A stretch of DNA of 16,256 nt from the NCBI GenBank assembly GCA_031263945.1, contig JAISEW010000110.1:1-16256 (forward strand), written 5' to 3'. Positions 1-7,591 of this stretch are shown here, in pieces (position 1 is the stretch's first letter; each line of letters opens with the position of its first letter). This DNA comes from Gracilibacteraceae bacterium (GTDB lineage: Bacteria > Bacillota > Desulfitobacteriia > Desulfitobacteriales > Syntrophobotulaceae). The position numbers and the translations under genes were made by a program. The notes under the pieces are model-generated. The model ran no database searches. It was not told where the DNA came from and saw only the letters and a program-made list of their open reading frames with translations.

Positions 1-542
1 GCCGGAGTGATCCCGCCGAAACCGTACCCGGAGCAAACTGCAGCCAAAATATAAGTGACCGGGCCGGGGAGGAAAGCCAGCAGCAACAACGCGCCGGCCA
101 TAGCGATATTGCCGCTGTAAACGAAAATGCCCTCCCCTCGCTGATCGGCAAGCCTCCCGGTCAGCAGCCTGGACAGCAAAGTCACGGCCGCCATGACCGC
201 AAAAAAGACGCCTCCTCCCGGCAAACCGGTCGCCGCCGCGAACTTGGCGATAAAAGCCTCGATCGCGCCAACGCTCATGAGAAAAAGCAGGAGCGCGGAA
301 GACGCGGGCAAAGCGTTCCGGTCGATGAGGTTCTTCCAGTCAATGGGGCGTTTGACGGCGACGGATTTTTGCGGACGTATCCCGATGCTGAGTATAAGAG
401 CCATAACCACTACCGCGGCGGCAGCGGTAAACATCGCCCCGTCTCCTAACCGCTCCATCAGGATCAGGCCTAGGGCGGGCGCGGCGGCGGTAGCCAAAGC
501 GGTACTCAGGCCGAACATGCCCATACCTTCCGCAAACCGCTG

Positions 543-576
543 TTTGGGGATAATGGCAGTTTGGGGATAATGGCGG
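543..576. repeat. 17-bp imperfect tandem duplication
   Basis: The unit TTTGGGGATAATGGCAG at 543–559 is followed directly by TTTGGGGATAATGGCGG at 560–576, with one mismatch in 17. It sits at the broken 5' end of the minus-strand MFS remnant and just upstream of the def promoter. Seventeen is not a multiple of three, so it shifts the MFS frame: the AIIPK codons are read in the remnant's frame in the left copy and in a different frame in the right copy. Replication slippage is the simplest origin. Confidence 0.85.
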
Positions 577-606
577 TTGCTTTTCTCCCCGCTTTTAGGG
601 TATAAT
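577..606 (+). promoter_or_regulatory. Predicted sigma-A-type promoter for def
   Basis: There is a perfect -10 hexamer TATAAT at 601–606, and an 18-bp spacer separates it from a weak -35, TTGCTT, at 577–582 (three of six consensus positions, including TTG). Transcription would start near 613 and leave a leader of about 40 bases before def. It is the only convincing promoter I see ahead of the 16-gene run, so it may drive much of it. The -10 is strong evidence, the -35 only fair. Confidence 0.6.
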
Positions 607-652
607 ATCATTGTAGCGGTATGGAGCGCGGAAAAACGAAAGGCGGACAGCG

Positions 653-1180
653 ATGGCGGTTTATCGGATATTGGAAGAACACGAACCCTCTCTGCGGGAG
701 ATAGCAAAACCTGTTCCCAGGATCACGCCGAATGTGCTTAAACTGTTGGACAATCTGGCGGAAACCATGTACGACGCGGGCGGCGTCGGTCTGGCCGCCC
801 CGCAGATCGGCGTGCCGAAACGCGTGTTTGTCGCGGATATCGGCGATGAGCTGTATGAGTTTATCAATCCTGTCCTCATCAGCCTGAGCGAAGAAGAAGA
901 GAGCGAAAACGAAGGCTGTCTCAGCGTGCCGGAAAAATACGGTCTCGTGACCCGTCCTCACTCCGTCGTCCTGGAGGGGCAGAACCGGCTCGGGGAAACG
1001 GTGACCATTCAGACGGAAGGATATCTGGCCCGCGTTTTGCAGCATGAGACGGATCATTTGAACGGCGTTCTTTTTACCGATATCGCCGACGCTGTCTACC
1101 TGCGCCGCGACTATAAGGAGGGGGACGATAACGAGGGCTGGGAGATATACCAAGAAGACGGCATAGAAGACAGGCTGTAA
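653..1180 (+). CDS. def: Peptide deformylase
   Basis: Removes the N-formyl group from the initiator methionine of nascent proteins, acting in the cytosol at the ribosome exit. The 175-residue product carries all three family motifs in order: GVGLAAPQI (44–52), EGCLS (87–91) and QHETDHLNG (130–138). The Cys of EGCLS and the two His of HETDH are the expected metal ligands, and the Glu of that motif is the catalytic base. Length is normal for a bacterial enzyme, with a slightly longer acidic C-terminal tail (EGDDNEGWEIYQEDG). ATG 653 is chosen because AAAGGCGG lies about 8 bases upstream; the ATG at 621 is out of frame. It is the first gene of the long + strand run. In many Bacillota def sits with priA and fmt; here it is next to polA, and fmt is not in the window. 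Confidence 0.96.
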   Translation: MAVYRILEEHEPSLREIAKPVPRITPNVLKLLDNLAETMYDAGGVGLAAPQIGVPKRVFVADIGDELYEFINPVLISLSEEEESENEGCLSVPEKYGLVTRPHSVVLEGQNRLGETVTIQTEGYLARVLQHETDHLNGVLFTDIADAVYLRRDYKEGDDNEGWEIYQEDGIEDRL

Positions 1181-1181
1181 C

Positions 1182-3851
1182 ATGGAAAGATTGTTGATCA
1201 TCGACGGCAACAGCCTGGCCAACCGCGCCTTTTACGCGATGCCGGTCCTCACTTCGCCGGACGGCCTGCCGACTAACGTGCTGCACGGATTTTTGACGAC
1301 GCTTTTTCAGCTGGAAAAACAGCATCAGCCGACTTATCTGGCCGTGGCCTTCGACAAGACCAAGGCGCTGGTGCGGATCAAGATGTACGCGGAGTACAAG
1401 GCCCAGCGCAAACCGACGCCGGAGGGGCTGCGCCCGCAGTTCGGCTATCTGCGGGAAGTGCTGCGGGCGATGGAGATCCCGGCGCTGGAGCTGGAAGGCT
1501 ATGAAGCGGACGATATCATCGCCTGCGTGACGCGGCGAGTGGAGCGGGCCGGGATAGAGGTCCGCGTCGTCACCGGCGACAGGGACGCGCTGCAGTTGGT
1601 GGCCCCCGCCGTCAGGGTCTATCTGGCCAAGGGCCGCTCCGAGACGGAGATGTACGACGAGGCCGCCGTTATGGAAAAATATGGGCTGACCCCGCCGCAG
1701 ATCGTCGATCTCAAGGGTCTCATGGGCGACGCCTCCGATAATATCCCCGGCGTGCCGGGCGTAGGGGAAAAAACCGCGCTGAAACTGCTCCACGCTTACG
1801 GCAGCGTCGAAAACGTGCTGGCCCACAGCCAGGAGATCCAGGGGGCCAAACTGCGGGAATCGCTTACTGTTTACGCGGAGCAGGCTCTCTTAAGCAAGAA
1901 ACTGGCCGCGATGATCGACGACTTGCCGATCAATACCGCCCCGGAAGATCTGCGGACGCGCCGGCCCAATCCGGAAAACGTCCTGGCGGTTTTTCACCGC
2001 TACGGCCTCTATAAAATTTCCCAATTATGGCAAAATAAGGAAAAGTCCCTGAGCAAAACGGCCAAAGCAGCGGCCGCCCCCGCCGCTCCGCCCCCGCTCC
2101 CTTCCGCCGCCCTGAGCGGGACGCCCGCCTGGATGAATCAAACCGCCCCGCCGCCGGCGCCGCTGGAGGGCTCCGGTTGGGCCGCGCGCCTGAGCGCGTG
2201 GCGCGCGGCCGGGACGCGCGTTTACCTCAGTTATCGCAGCTCCGGCCGCCGGGACGGCGAGCGCTGGGTGGCGCTGGGCGCCTGGGACGGCGCCCAGGTC
2301 TGCGAATACGAACGCCCGGCCCCGAGCAGGCCGGACGCGGCCGAAAAACTCTGGCTGGATTTTCTCGCCGACCCCGGGGCGCCGAAAGTGCTGGCCGACG
2401 CCAAACCTTTTTACTCCATGCTGCTGGCGGAAGGACGCGAGCTGCGCGGCGTCGAGCTGGACGTCATTCTGGCCGCCTATCTCATCGACCCCGGCCGCGG
2501 CTCTTACGGCATCGCCGAGCTGCTGAGCGGCCCCGACCAAGGGCTCTTCGGCCCGGGCGTCGGCGAGGAAGCTTGGCGGCTGGGCCAGTTCGCCCCCGAT
2601 TACGCCGCCCGCGTGGAAGAGCTGGGCATGGGCGAGTTGCTGCGGCGGATAGAACAGCCGCTCACCCCGATCCTCGCGGCGATGGAAAAAGAAGGCGTCG
2701 GCGTCGACCGCCGGCAGCTGGAGATATGCGGCGCCGACCTGGAGGAACGCCTGTCCGCTCTGGAGGGGGAAATATACGCTTTGGCCGGCGGGCCGCTCAA
2801 TATCAACTCGCCGCAGCAGCTGGGCAAACTGCTGTTTGAGACTTTGGGCCTGCCCGGCAAAAAAAAGACGAAAACCGGTTACGCCACCGACGCCGAGACC
2901 TTGGACGAGCTGCGGGGCGAGCATCCCATCGTCGGCAATATCCTGCTCTACCGGCAGCTCAGCAAACTCTTGTCCACTTATGTGCGCGGTTTTCTGGCCG
3001 AACTGAAGGAAGGGCGCGTCCACACGACGTTTCAGCAGACGGCGACAGCGACCGGGCGTTTGTCCAGCACGGAGCCCAATCTGCAAAATATCCCCATCCG
3101 TCTGGAGGAAGGGCGCAAACTGCGCAAGGCTTTTCACCCGCCCGCCGCGGGCATGACGCTGTTTTCCGCCGACTATTCCCAGATCGAACTGCGCGTACTC
3201 GCCCATTATTCCGCCGACCCGCTTTTATGCGAATCGTTCCGCCTCGGCCAGGACGTACACGCCCGCACGGCGGCGGAGGTATTCCAGACGGCTTTGAGCG
3301 ACGTGACGCCGGAACAGCGCCGGCAGGCCAAGGCGGTCAATTTCGGCCTCATGTACGGTTTGACCGAATTCGGCCTGGCCCGCGACATCGGCATTTCCCG
3401 CGAAGAAGCCAGACGTTACATGGAGCGCTATTTTGTCCGGTACGGCGGCGTGAAAAACTATCTGGACGACGTCGTGGAAGAAGCCCGCCGGACGGGGCTC
3501 GTGCGCACTTTGCTGGGGAGGATGCGCCGCGTGCCGGAACTCACGCACGGCAATTACGCGGCCCGGCAGTTCGGGGCGCGCGTCGCGAAAAACACGCCGG
3601 TGCAAGGCACGGCGGCCGATATCATGAAGATCGCCATGCTGCGGACGGAGGCGGCCCTGGCCTCGCAGCCGGCCCGGATGCTGCTGCAGGTACACGACGA
3701 ACTGCTCGTGCAGACGACGCCCGCGGCTCTGCCCCAGGTGGCCGCGCTGGTGCGGGAAGCGATGGAGGGCGCCTATGAACTCCGGGTCCCGCTGGTCGTC
3801 GATATGAAAACAGGCCCGAACTGGTATGACATGGTCCCAATGGTAAAATAA
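1182..3851 (+). CDS. polA: DNA polymerase I (proofreading site apparently lost)
   Basis: Fills gaps and removes RNA primers in replication and repair. The 889-residue product has three parts. The N-terminal 5'-nuclease (about 1–290) shows DGN (8–10), EADD (108–111), TGDRD (131–135) and GDASDN (182–187). An Ala/Pro-rich linker (about 292–335) leads to a 3'-5' exonuclease-like domain, then the polymerase: motif A DYSQIELR from D664, O-helix RQAKAVNFGLMYG (714–726) and motif C VHDE (837–840). In the exonuclease-like domain the first catalytic DxE, expected near VYLSYRSSGRRD, is absent. Only the Asp of the later LDVILAAYL motif has a counterpart. Proofreading is therefore probably inactive, as known for PolA of Bacillus and Thermus. 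The ATG lies one base after the def stop, with only a weak SD, so it is probably translationally coupled to def. Confidence 0.97.
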   Translation: MERLLIIDGNSLANRAFYAMPVLTSPDGLPTNVLHGFLTTLFQLEKQHQPTYLAVAFDKTKALVRIKMYAEYKAQRKPTPEGLRPQFGYLREVLRAMEIPALELEGYEADDIIACVTRRVERAGIEVRVVTGDRDALQLVAPAVRVYLAKGRSETEMYDEAAVMEKYGLTPPQIVDLKGLMGDASDNIPGVPGVGEKTALKLLHAYGSVENVLAHSQEIQGAKLRESLTVYAEQALLSKKLAAMIDDLPINTAPEDLRTRRPNPENVLAVFHRYGLYKISQLWQNKEKSLSKTAKAAAAPAAPPPLPSAALSGTPAWMNQTAPPPAPLEGSGWAARLSAWRAAGTRVYLSYRSSGRRDGERWVALGAWDGAQVCEYERPAPSRPDAAEKLWLDFLADPGAPKVLADAKPFYSMLLAEGRELRGVELDVILAAYLIDPGRGSYGIAELLSGPDQGLFGPGVGEEAWRLGQFAPDYAARVEELGMGELLRRIEQPLTPILAAMEKEGVGVDRRQLEICGADLEERLSALEGEIYALAGGPLNINSPQQLGKLLFETLGLPGKKKTKTGYATDAETLDELRGEHPIVGNILLYRQLSKLLSTYVRGFLAELKEGRVHTTFQQTATATGRLSSTEPNLQNIPIRLEEGRKLRKAFHPPAAGMTLFSADYSQIELRVLAHYSADPLLCESFRLGQDVHARTAAEVFQTALSDVTPEQRRQAKAVNFGLMYGLTEFGLARDIGISREEARRYMERYFVRYGGVKNYLDDVVEEARRTGLVRTLLGRMRRVPELTHGNYAARQFGARVAKNTPVQGTAADIMKIAMLRTEAALASQPARMLLQVHDELLVQTTPAALPQVAALVREAMEGAYELRVPLVVDMKTGPNWYDMVPMVK

Positions 3852-3885
3852 CTCTCCACTCTCCTCTCTCCCTGGAGGAATACTG

Positions 3886-4707
3886 ATGCCGGAACTGCCG
3901 GAAGTGGAAACCATCAGGCGCACGCTTGCCCCCCACATTCTGGGGCAGACCATCAAGAAGATCCAGCTCCTCTGGCCGGGCGCTTTCGTCCTGCCGGCGG
4001 GGGTGACGCCGGCCGCCGCCCTGCGCCGCCGCTCCGTCGCCTCTCTCGACCGCCGCGGCAAATACCTGCTGCTCGGCCTGGATAACGGCGCGACCGTCGT
4101 GACCCATTTCCGCATGACCGGCTCCTTGATCTATTATCCGCAGCCCGCGCCCCCCGCCCGTCACACCCATGTGATCATCCATCTGGCCGCCGGCCAGCTC
4201 CATTATGCCGACCAGCGCAAATTCGGCCGCCTGCAATTCGTTCCGCCGGGTGAGCTGGGGGCGCTGGCCTGTTTGAACAAGCTGGGGCCGGAGCCGCTGG
4301 GGGAAAGCTTTTGGCTGGAATATTTTGCCATAAGACTGAACGGCAAAAAAACACCGGTCAAAGCGGCGCTGCTGGATCAGACCATAATATGCGGTCTGGG
4401 CAATATTTACGCGGACGAGGCGCTTTTTCAGGCTGGGATCCTGCCTTTCCGGGAATCCGGCGGCCTCAAGTTTTCCGAGCTGTTTTTGCTTTACGACGCG
4501 GTGCGCCTGACGCTGCGGCAGGGCATAGAAGCCGGGGGCACGACTTTTCGCGATTACCGGGACGCGGACGGCCAGAGCGGTTCTTTTCAAAACCGGCTCC
4601 GGGTCTACGGGCGCGGCGGTCAGCCTTGTCTGGTCTGCGGCCGTCCGCTGCAAAAAATCAAAATAGGCGGGCGCGCCAGCGTCTATTGCCCCGATTGCCA
4701 GCATTGA
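3886..4707 (+). CDS. mutM: Formamidopyrimidine-DNA glycosylase (MutM/Fpg)
   Basis: Excises 8-oxoguanine and formamidopyrimidines from DNA and nicks the abasic site by beta/delta-elimination. The 273-residue protein begins MPELPEVE, giving the catalytic Pro2 and Glu3 once Met is removed. Lys59 lies in LDRRGKY (Lys57 in E. coli). The base-flipping triad is visible as Met77 (FRMTG), Arg111 and Phe113 (DQRKFG). The helix–two-turn–helix contains GLGNIYADEAL (170–180). A C-terminal zinc finger has Cys248, Cys251, Cys268 and Cys271, with the hairpin Arg in GGR (261–263). All key residues are present and the length is standard. A good SD (TGGAGGA, 3873–3879) stands 6 bases before the ATG, the start of a 34-base gap after polA. 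Pairing with polA is common and links glycosylase repair to gap filling. Confidence 0.97.
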   Translation: MPELPEVETIRRTLAPHILGQTIKKIQLLWPGAFVLPAGVTPAAALRRRSVASLDRRGKYLLLGLDNGATVVTHFRMTGSLIYYPQPAPPARHTHVIIHLAAGQLHYADQRKFGRLQFVPPGELGALACLNKLGPEPLGESFWLEYFAIRLNGKKTPVKAALLDQTIICGLGNIYADEALFQAGILPFRESGGLKFSELFLLYDAVRLTLRQGIEAGGTTFRDYRDADGQSGSFQNRLRVYGRGGQPCLVCGRPLQKIKIGGRASVYCPDCQH

Positions 4708-4708
4708 C

Positions 4709-6562
4709 ATGAGTATTCTGGCGGCGAGCGGTCTGGAGGCGGAGGTGGCGGGCGGATCCCTTTGGCGGGGGGTCTCTTTTCGGGTGGAAGCCGGGGAAAA
4801 AATCGGTCTGGTCGGGCCGAACGGCGCGGGCAAGACCACTCTGCTGAAGGTGTTGCTGGGCGAGATCAGGCCGGAGCGCGGGGAAGTTTTTATGGCGGAA
4901 AAACCGGGCTATCTGCCGCAGGCGCCGGCGGCGGCGGGAGGCGTCTCTACGGTGTGGGAGGACCTACTGGCGGAGCGGCGGGACATCATCGATTTGCGCG
5001 CGGCTTTACGCGCGGCGGAGGAAAAAATGGCCGCCGCCGGGGAGGACGCGCCGCTTTTGGCGCGGTACGGCGCCCTGACCCAGCGATACGAGACTTTGGG
5101 CGGTTACGCCCTGGAAGCGGACGCGCGGCGCATTCTCGCCGGTTTGGGTCTGGCGGCGGCGCAGACGGAAAAAAGCGCCTCTCTCTCCGGCGGGCAAAAA
5201 ACCCGTCTGGCCCTGGCCCGTCTGCTGCTGTCCGCGCCGGCGCTGCTGCTTCTGGATGAGCCGACCAACCATTTGGATGTGGAGGCGCTGGAGTGGCTGG
5301 AAAATTTTCTCACTTCTTACCGGGGCGCCGTGCTCGTCGTCTCGCATGACCGCTATTTTCTCGACCGGGTGGCGCGGCGGATCCTCTGGCTGGATCACGG
5401 CGCCTTGCGCGTTTACGGCGGGAACTACTCCGCCGCGGAGCTGCAGCGGTCGCTGGAGCTGAAGACTCAGGCCAAAAACGCCGAGCAAACCGCGCGGAGG
5501 ATCGCCGCCCTGGAGGAATACATCCGCCGCTACGGCGCGGGGATCAAGGCCCGGCAGGCCCGGGGGCGGGAAAAACAGCTGGCCCGTCTGACGCCGGTCG
5601 CCGCGCCGGAGAAGGAAAAGGCTTTGCGCCTCGATCTGGCGAGCGGCGGCCGGACGGGACTGGCGGTGATCACCGCCGCCGATTTGACCGTCGCTTACGG
5701 AGAGCGCGTCATTTTACGCGATATAAATTTCACGCTGCGCCGCGGGGAAAAAACGGCCCTGCTCGGGGCGAACGGGGTCGGAAAAACGACTTTGCTGCGC
5801 GCCATTCTGGGAAAAATTCCCTTTAGCGGCCGGGTCGCTCTCGGCGCGGGCGTCCGCGCGGCCTATTACGCGCAGGAGTACGAGGAACTCGGCGCGGACG
5901 GCGCCGTGCTGGACGCCTTGCGCGCCGTCTCACGGGCGGAGGACGGCGAATTGCGTTCCCGGCTCGCCCGTTTCGGTTTTCGCGGCCCGGACGTCCTGAA
6001 ACCGGTGCGGGGGCTGTCCGGCGGCGAAAAGAGCCGCCTGGCTCTTTGCCGCCTTTTTCTGGCCGCCGGCAATCTCCTGCTGCTGGACGAACCGACCAAC
6101 CATATAGACGCCCAGACGCGCGAAGCCCTGGAAGAAGCCCTGATCGCCTATGAGGGCACGGCCCTGCTCGTTTCGCATGACCGCTATTTTCTCGACCGGG
6201 TGGCGAATCGGGTGGCCCTGCTCACCCCGGAGAGTTTTCGCCTCTGGGAAGGGGATTATTCGGCTTACCGCCGCCTTCGGCAGGAGGAAACGGAAGCGGA
6301 AAAGGAAAAGAACACGCCGGAGAGCGCCGGCCGGGATGAGTGGAAGCGGCAGCGGCTTCGCCGCCAGCGGGCCGTCCGGGATGAGAACCGGCGGGCCGGG
6401 TTGGAGCGCGAAGTCGCGGAGCGGGAAGCCGCCCTGGCCGCGGCGGAGCAGGCGGCGGCGGACGCGGGCGGCGACTACGAGCAGGCGGCGGCCTGGCATG
6501 AAAAGGCGGAGATCCTGCGGGCGGAGATAGACAGCCTGCTGACACGGTGGATCGAGGCCTAG
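4709..6562 (+). CDS. ABC-F family ATPase (two nucleotide-binding domains, no membrane part)
   Basis: Soluble twin-ATPase of the ABC-F class, whose members act on the ribosome in translation control or antibiotic resistance. NBD1 has Walker A GPNGAGKT (36–43), signature LSGGQ (159–163) and Walker B with DEPTNH (D183–H188). NBD2 has GANGVGKT (353–360), LSGGE (436–440) and a second DEPTNH from D460. Each NBD has an H-loop SHDRYFLDRVA. A linker of about 80 residues (roughly 250–330) with a charged helical stretch fills the P-site tRNA-interaction position. A basic/acidic coiled-coil-like tail of about 90 residues ends the 617-residue protein. There are no membrane segments, so it is not an exporter subunit. 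The layout resembles YdiF/Uup-type proteins; the exact subfamily and any drug specificity cannot be told. The ATG lies one base past the mutM stop. A 33-bp stretch coding both H-loops is identical. Confidence 0.93.
   Translation: MSILAASGLEAEVAGGSLWRGVSFRVEAGEKIGLVGPNGAGKTTLLKVLLGEIRPERGEVFMAEKPGYLPQAPAAAGGVSTVWEDLLAERRDIIDLRAALRAAEEKMAAAGEDAPLLARYGALTQRYETLGGYALEADARRILAGLGLAAAQTEKSASLSGGQKTRLALARLLLSAPALLLLDEPTNHLDVEALEWLENFLTSYRGAVLVVSHDRYFLDRVARRILWLDHGALRVYGGNYSAAELQRSLELKTQAKNAEQTARRIAALEEYIRRYGAGIKARQARGREKQLARLTPVAAPEKEKALRLDLASGGRTGLAVITAADLTVAYGERVILRDINFTLRRGEKTALLGANGVGKTTLLRAILGKIPFSGRVALGAGVRAAYYAQEYEELGADGAVLDALRAVSRAEDGELRSRLARFGFRGPDVLKPVRGLSGGEKSRLALCRLFLAAGNLLLLDEPTNHIDAQTREALEEALIAYEGTALLVSHDRYFLDRVANRVALLTPESFRLWEGDYSAYRRLRQEETEAEKEKNTPESAGRDEWKRQRLRRQRAVRDENRRAGLEREVAEREAALAAAEQAAADAGGDYEQAAAWHEKAEILRAEIDSLLTRWIEA
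5342..6205 (+). repeat. Exact 33-bp direct repeat within the ABC-F gene
   Basis: Positions 5342–5374 and 6173–6205 are identical over 33 bases and in frame. Both encode the H-loop segment SHDRYFLDRVA of the two nucleotide-binding domains. The Walker B segments just upstream also match in protein but differ at several third positions, so the DNA identity is local to the H-loop. The feature span runs from the first base of copy 1 to the last of copy 2, about 0.8 kb apart. Confidence 0.85.
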
Positions 6563-6586
6563 GCCGTAGGGTTTAACGGAGGAATT

Positions 6587-6976
6587 ATGGATATGACGCA
6601 ACTTAACAGAAAAGGACGGGCGGAGACCACGGTCACGGCCGCGAACACGGCGGCGGCGCTGGGGAGCGGCTCACTGCCGGTTTTTGCCACTCCGGCTCTC
6701 GCCGCCCTGATGGAGCAAGCGGCGGTGGACGCCCTCGCCCTGGCCGAGGGCGAAACCAGCGTCGGCGTCCGCCTGGATATCGCCCATACGGCGCCGACGC
6801 CGGTCGGCCTTAAGGTGTGGGCGGAGGCGGAAGTGACCGGCGGCGAAGGCCGCCATCTGACTTTTCGCGTCAGCGCGGCGGACGAACGCGGACCCGTCGG
6901 TACGGCCCGGCACGAGCGCGTCGTCGTCCGCGCCGCCGATTTTTTGGCGAAGGCGCGGGCGAGAGCGGGGGCCTGA
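6587..6976 (+). CDS. FlK-like hotdog-fold acyl-CoA thioesterase
   Basis: A 129-residue single-domain protein resembling fluoroacetyl-CoA thioesterase (FlK) and its many uncharacterised bacterial relatives. The FlK catalytic triad Thr/Glu/His has plausible counterparts: Thr35 in VFATPALAALMEQ, Glu43 in the same helix, and His67 in DIAHTAPTPVG. A closing strand, ARHERVVV, is also typical. It should hydrolyse a small acyl-CoA in the cytosol, but the substrate is unknown and fluoroacetate need not be involved. GGAGG at 6578–6582 is only 4 bases before ATG 6587 but 10 before the in-frame ATG 6593, so the true start could be either (loss of MD only). It lies 24 bases after the ABC-F gene and its TGA abuts the ATG of yigZ. 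Confidence 0.82.
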   Translation: MDMTQLNRKGRAETTVTAANTAAALGSGSLPVFATPALAALMEQAAVDALALAEGETSVGVRLDIAHTAPTPVGLKVWAEAEVTGGEGRHLTFRVSAADERGPVGTARHERVVVRAADFLAKARARAGA

Positions 6977-7582
6977 ATGCCGCGCGCTTTGATCCGGGAG
7001 GCGCGGGCGGAGCAAATCATCGACAAGTCGCGCTTCATCGCCCGCCTGACGCCGGTCGCGGATCAGGCGGGCGCGGAGGCCGGCCTGCGCGAGACCCGCC
7101 TGCTGTGGCCGGACGCCCGCCATTATGTTTATGCCTGGCGTTTGCGCGCCGGCGAGCGGGAAAAATGCTCGGACGACGGCGAGCCGCGCGGCACGGGCGG
7201 GCGGCCTTTGCTGAATCTGCTGCAGCGGGCGGAGCTCTGGGACGCGCTGGCGGTGGTCACGCGTTATTTCGGCGGCGTGCTTCTGGGCACGGGCGGCCTG
7301 ACCAGAGCTTACGCCGGCACGGCCCAACTGGCTCTGGCCCGGGCGGAAACAGTTCTCCTGCGCCCCCATATCCTTTACACGCTTGATTTGCCCTATGCCG
7401 CGTATGAAAAAACGAAGCGCTTTTTGACCGCGCTGGACGCGATCATCGAAAAGGAAGAATTTACCGCCGGCGTGACCGTCGCCTTCGCCCTGCCGGCGGA
7501 AAAGGCGGACGCCTGGGAAAAACAGGCGGCGGACTGGGGCGGCTGGGCCAAAAGCGCGCGCGGCGAAGAAATAATGAAATGA
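6977..7582 (+). CDS. yigZ: YigZ/IMPACT family protein (UPF0029)
   Basis: Member of the IMPACT/YIH1 family, whose eukaryotic relatives modulate the GCN2 kinase. The bacterial role is not settled; the two-domain structure suggests binding of nucleic acid or the translation machinery. Visible family motifs are KSRFIA (17–22), HYVYAWR (49–55), SDDGEPRGTGGRPLL (65–79) and VTRYFGGVLLGTGGLTRAY (94–112). A C-terminal alpha/beta domain (about 130–200) matches the second YigZ domain. At 201 residues it is full length. The ATG follows the thioesterase TGA with no gap, implying coupled translation, and yicC begins 9 bases after its stop. Confidence 0.93.
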   Translation: MPRALIREARAEQIIDKSRFIARLTPVADQAGAEAGLRETRLLWPDARHYVYAWRLRAGEREKCSDDGEPRGTGGRPLLNLLQRAELWDALAVVTRYFGGVLLGTGGLTRAYAGTAQLALARAETVLLRPHILYTLDLPYAAYEKTKRFLTALDAIIEKEEFTAGVTVAFALPAEKADAWEKQAADWGGWAKSARGEEIMK

Positions 7583-7591
7583 GTTAAAAAA

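Larger units (their letters stand above)
1..611 (-). pseudogene. 5'-truncated MFS transporter remnant (runs off left edge)
   Basis: Read on the minus strand, the frame is open for about 203 codons from a possible ATG at 609–611 to the left edge. The product has six hydrophobic segments separated by a basic loop (RPQKSVAVKRPIDW). A motif A-like loop (TGRLADQRGEG) follows the fourth of them. This matches TM5 to TM10 of a 12-helix major facilitator superfamily exporter; the stretch KQRFAEGMGMFGLS is typical of the region just before TM5. Recognisable homology stops near 557, so the first roughly 130–150 residues (TM1–TM4) are absent. The space they would occupy is taken by the def promoter and def itself. 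A 17-bp tandem duplication at 543–576 shifts the frame at exactly this point. I read it as a recent remnant, because no stop has yet accumulated. The substrate cannot be inferred, and the C-terminus is outside the window. Confidence 0.75.

Noticed and set aside
193..570. Plus-strand open frame of 125 codons at the left
   Set aside because: The minus strand of the same bases encodes the MFS remnant, with clear membrane helices. The plus reading is basic, low-complexity and unlike any family I know.
2025..3206. Long open frame of 393 codons antisense to polA
   Set aside because: It lies within a fully supported polA gene in GC-rich codons, which create long open antisense frames. It shows low-complexity Arg/Gly/Ala content and no recognisable domain.
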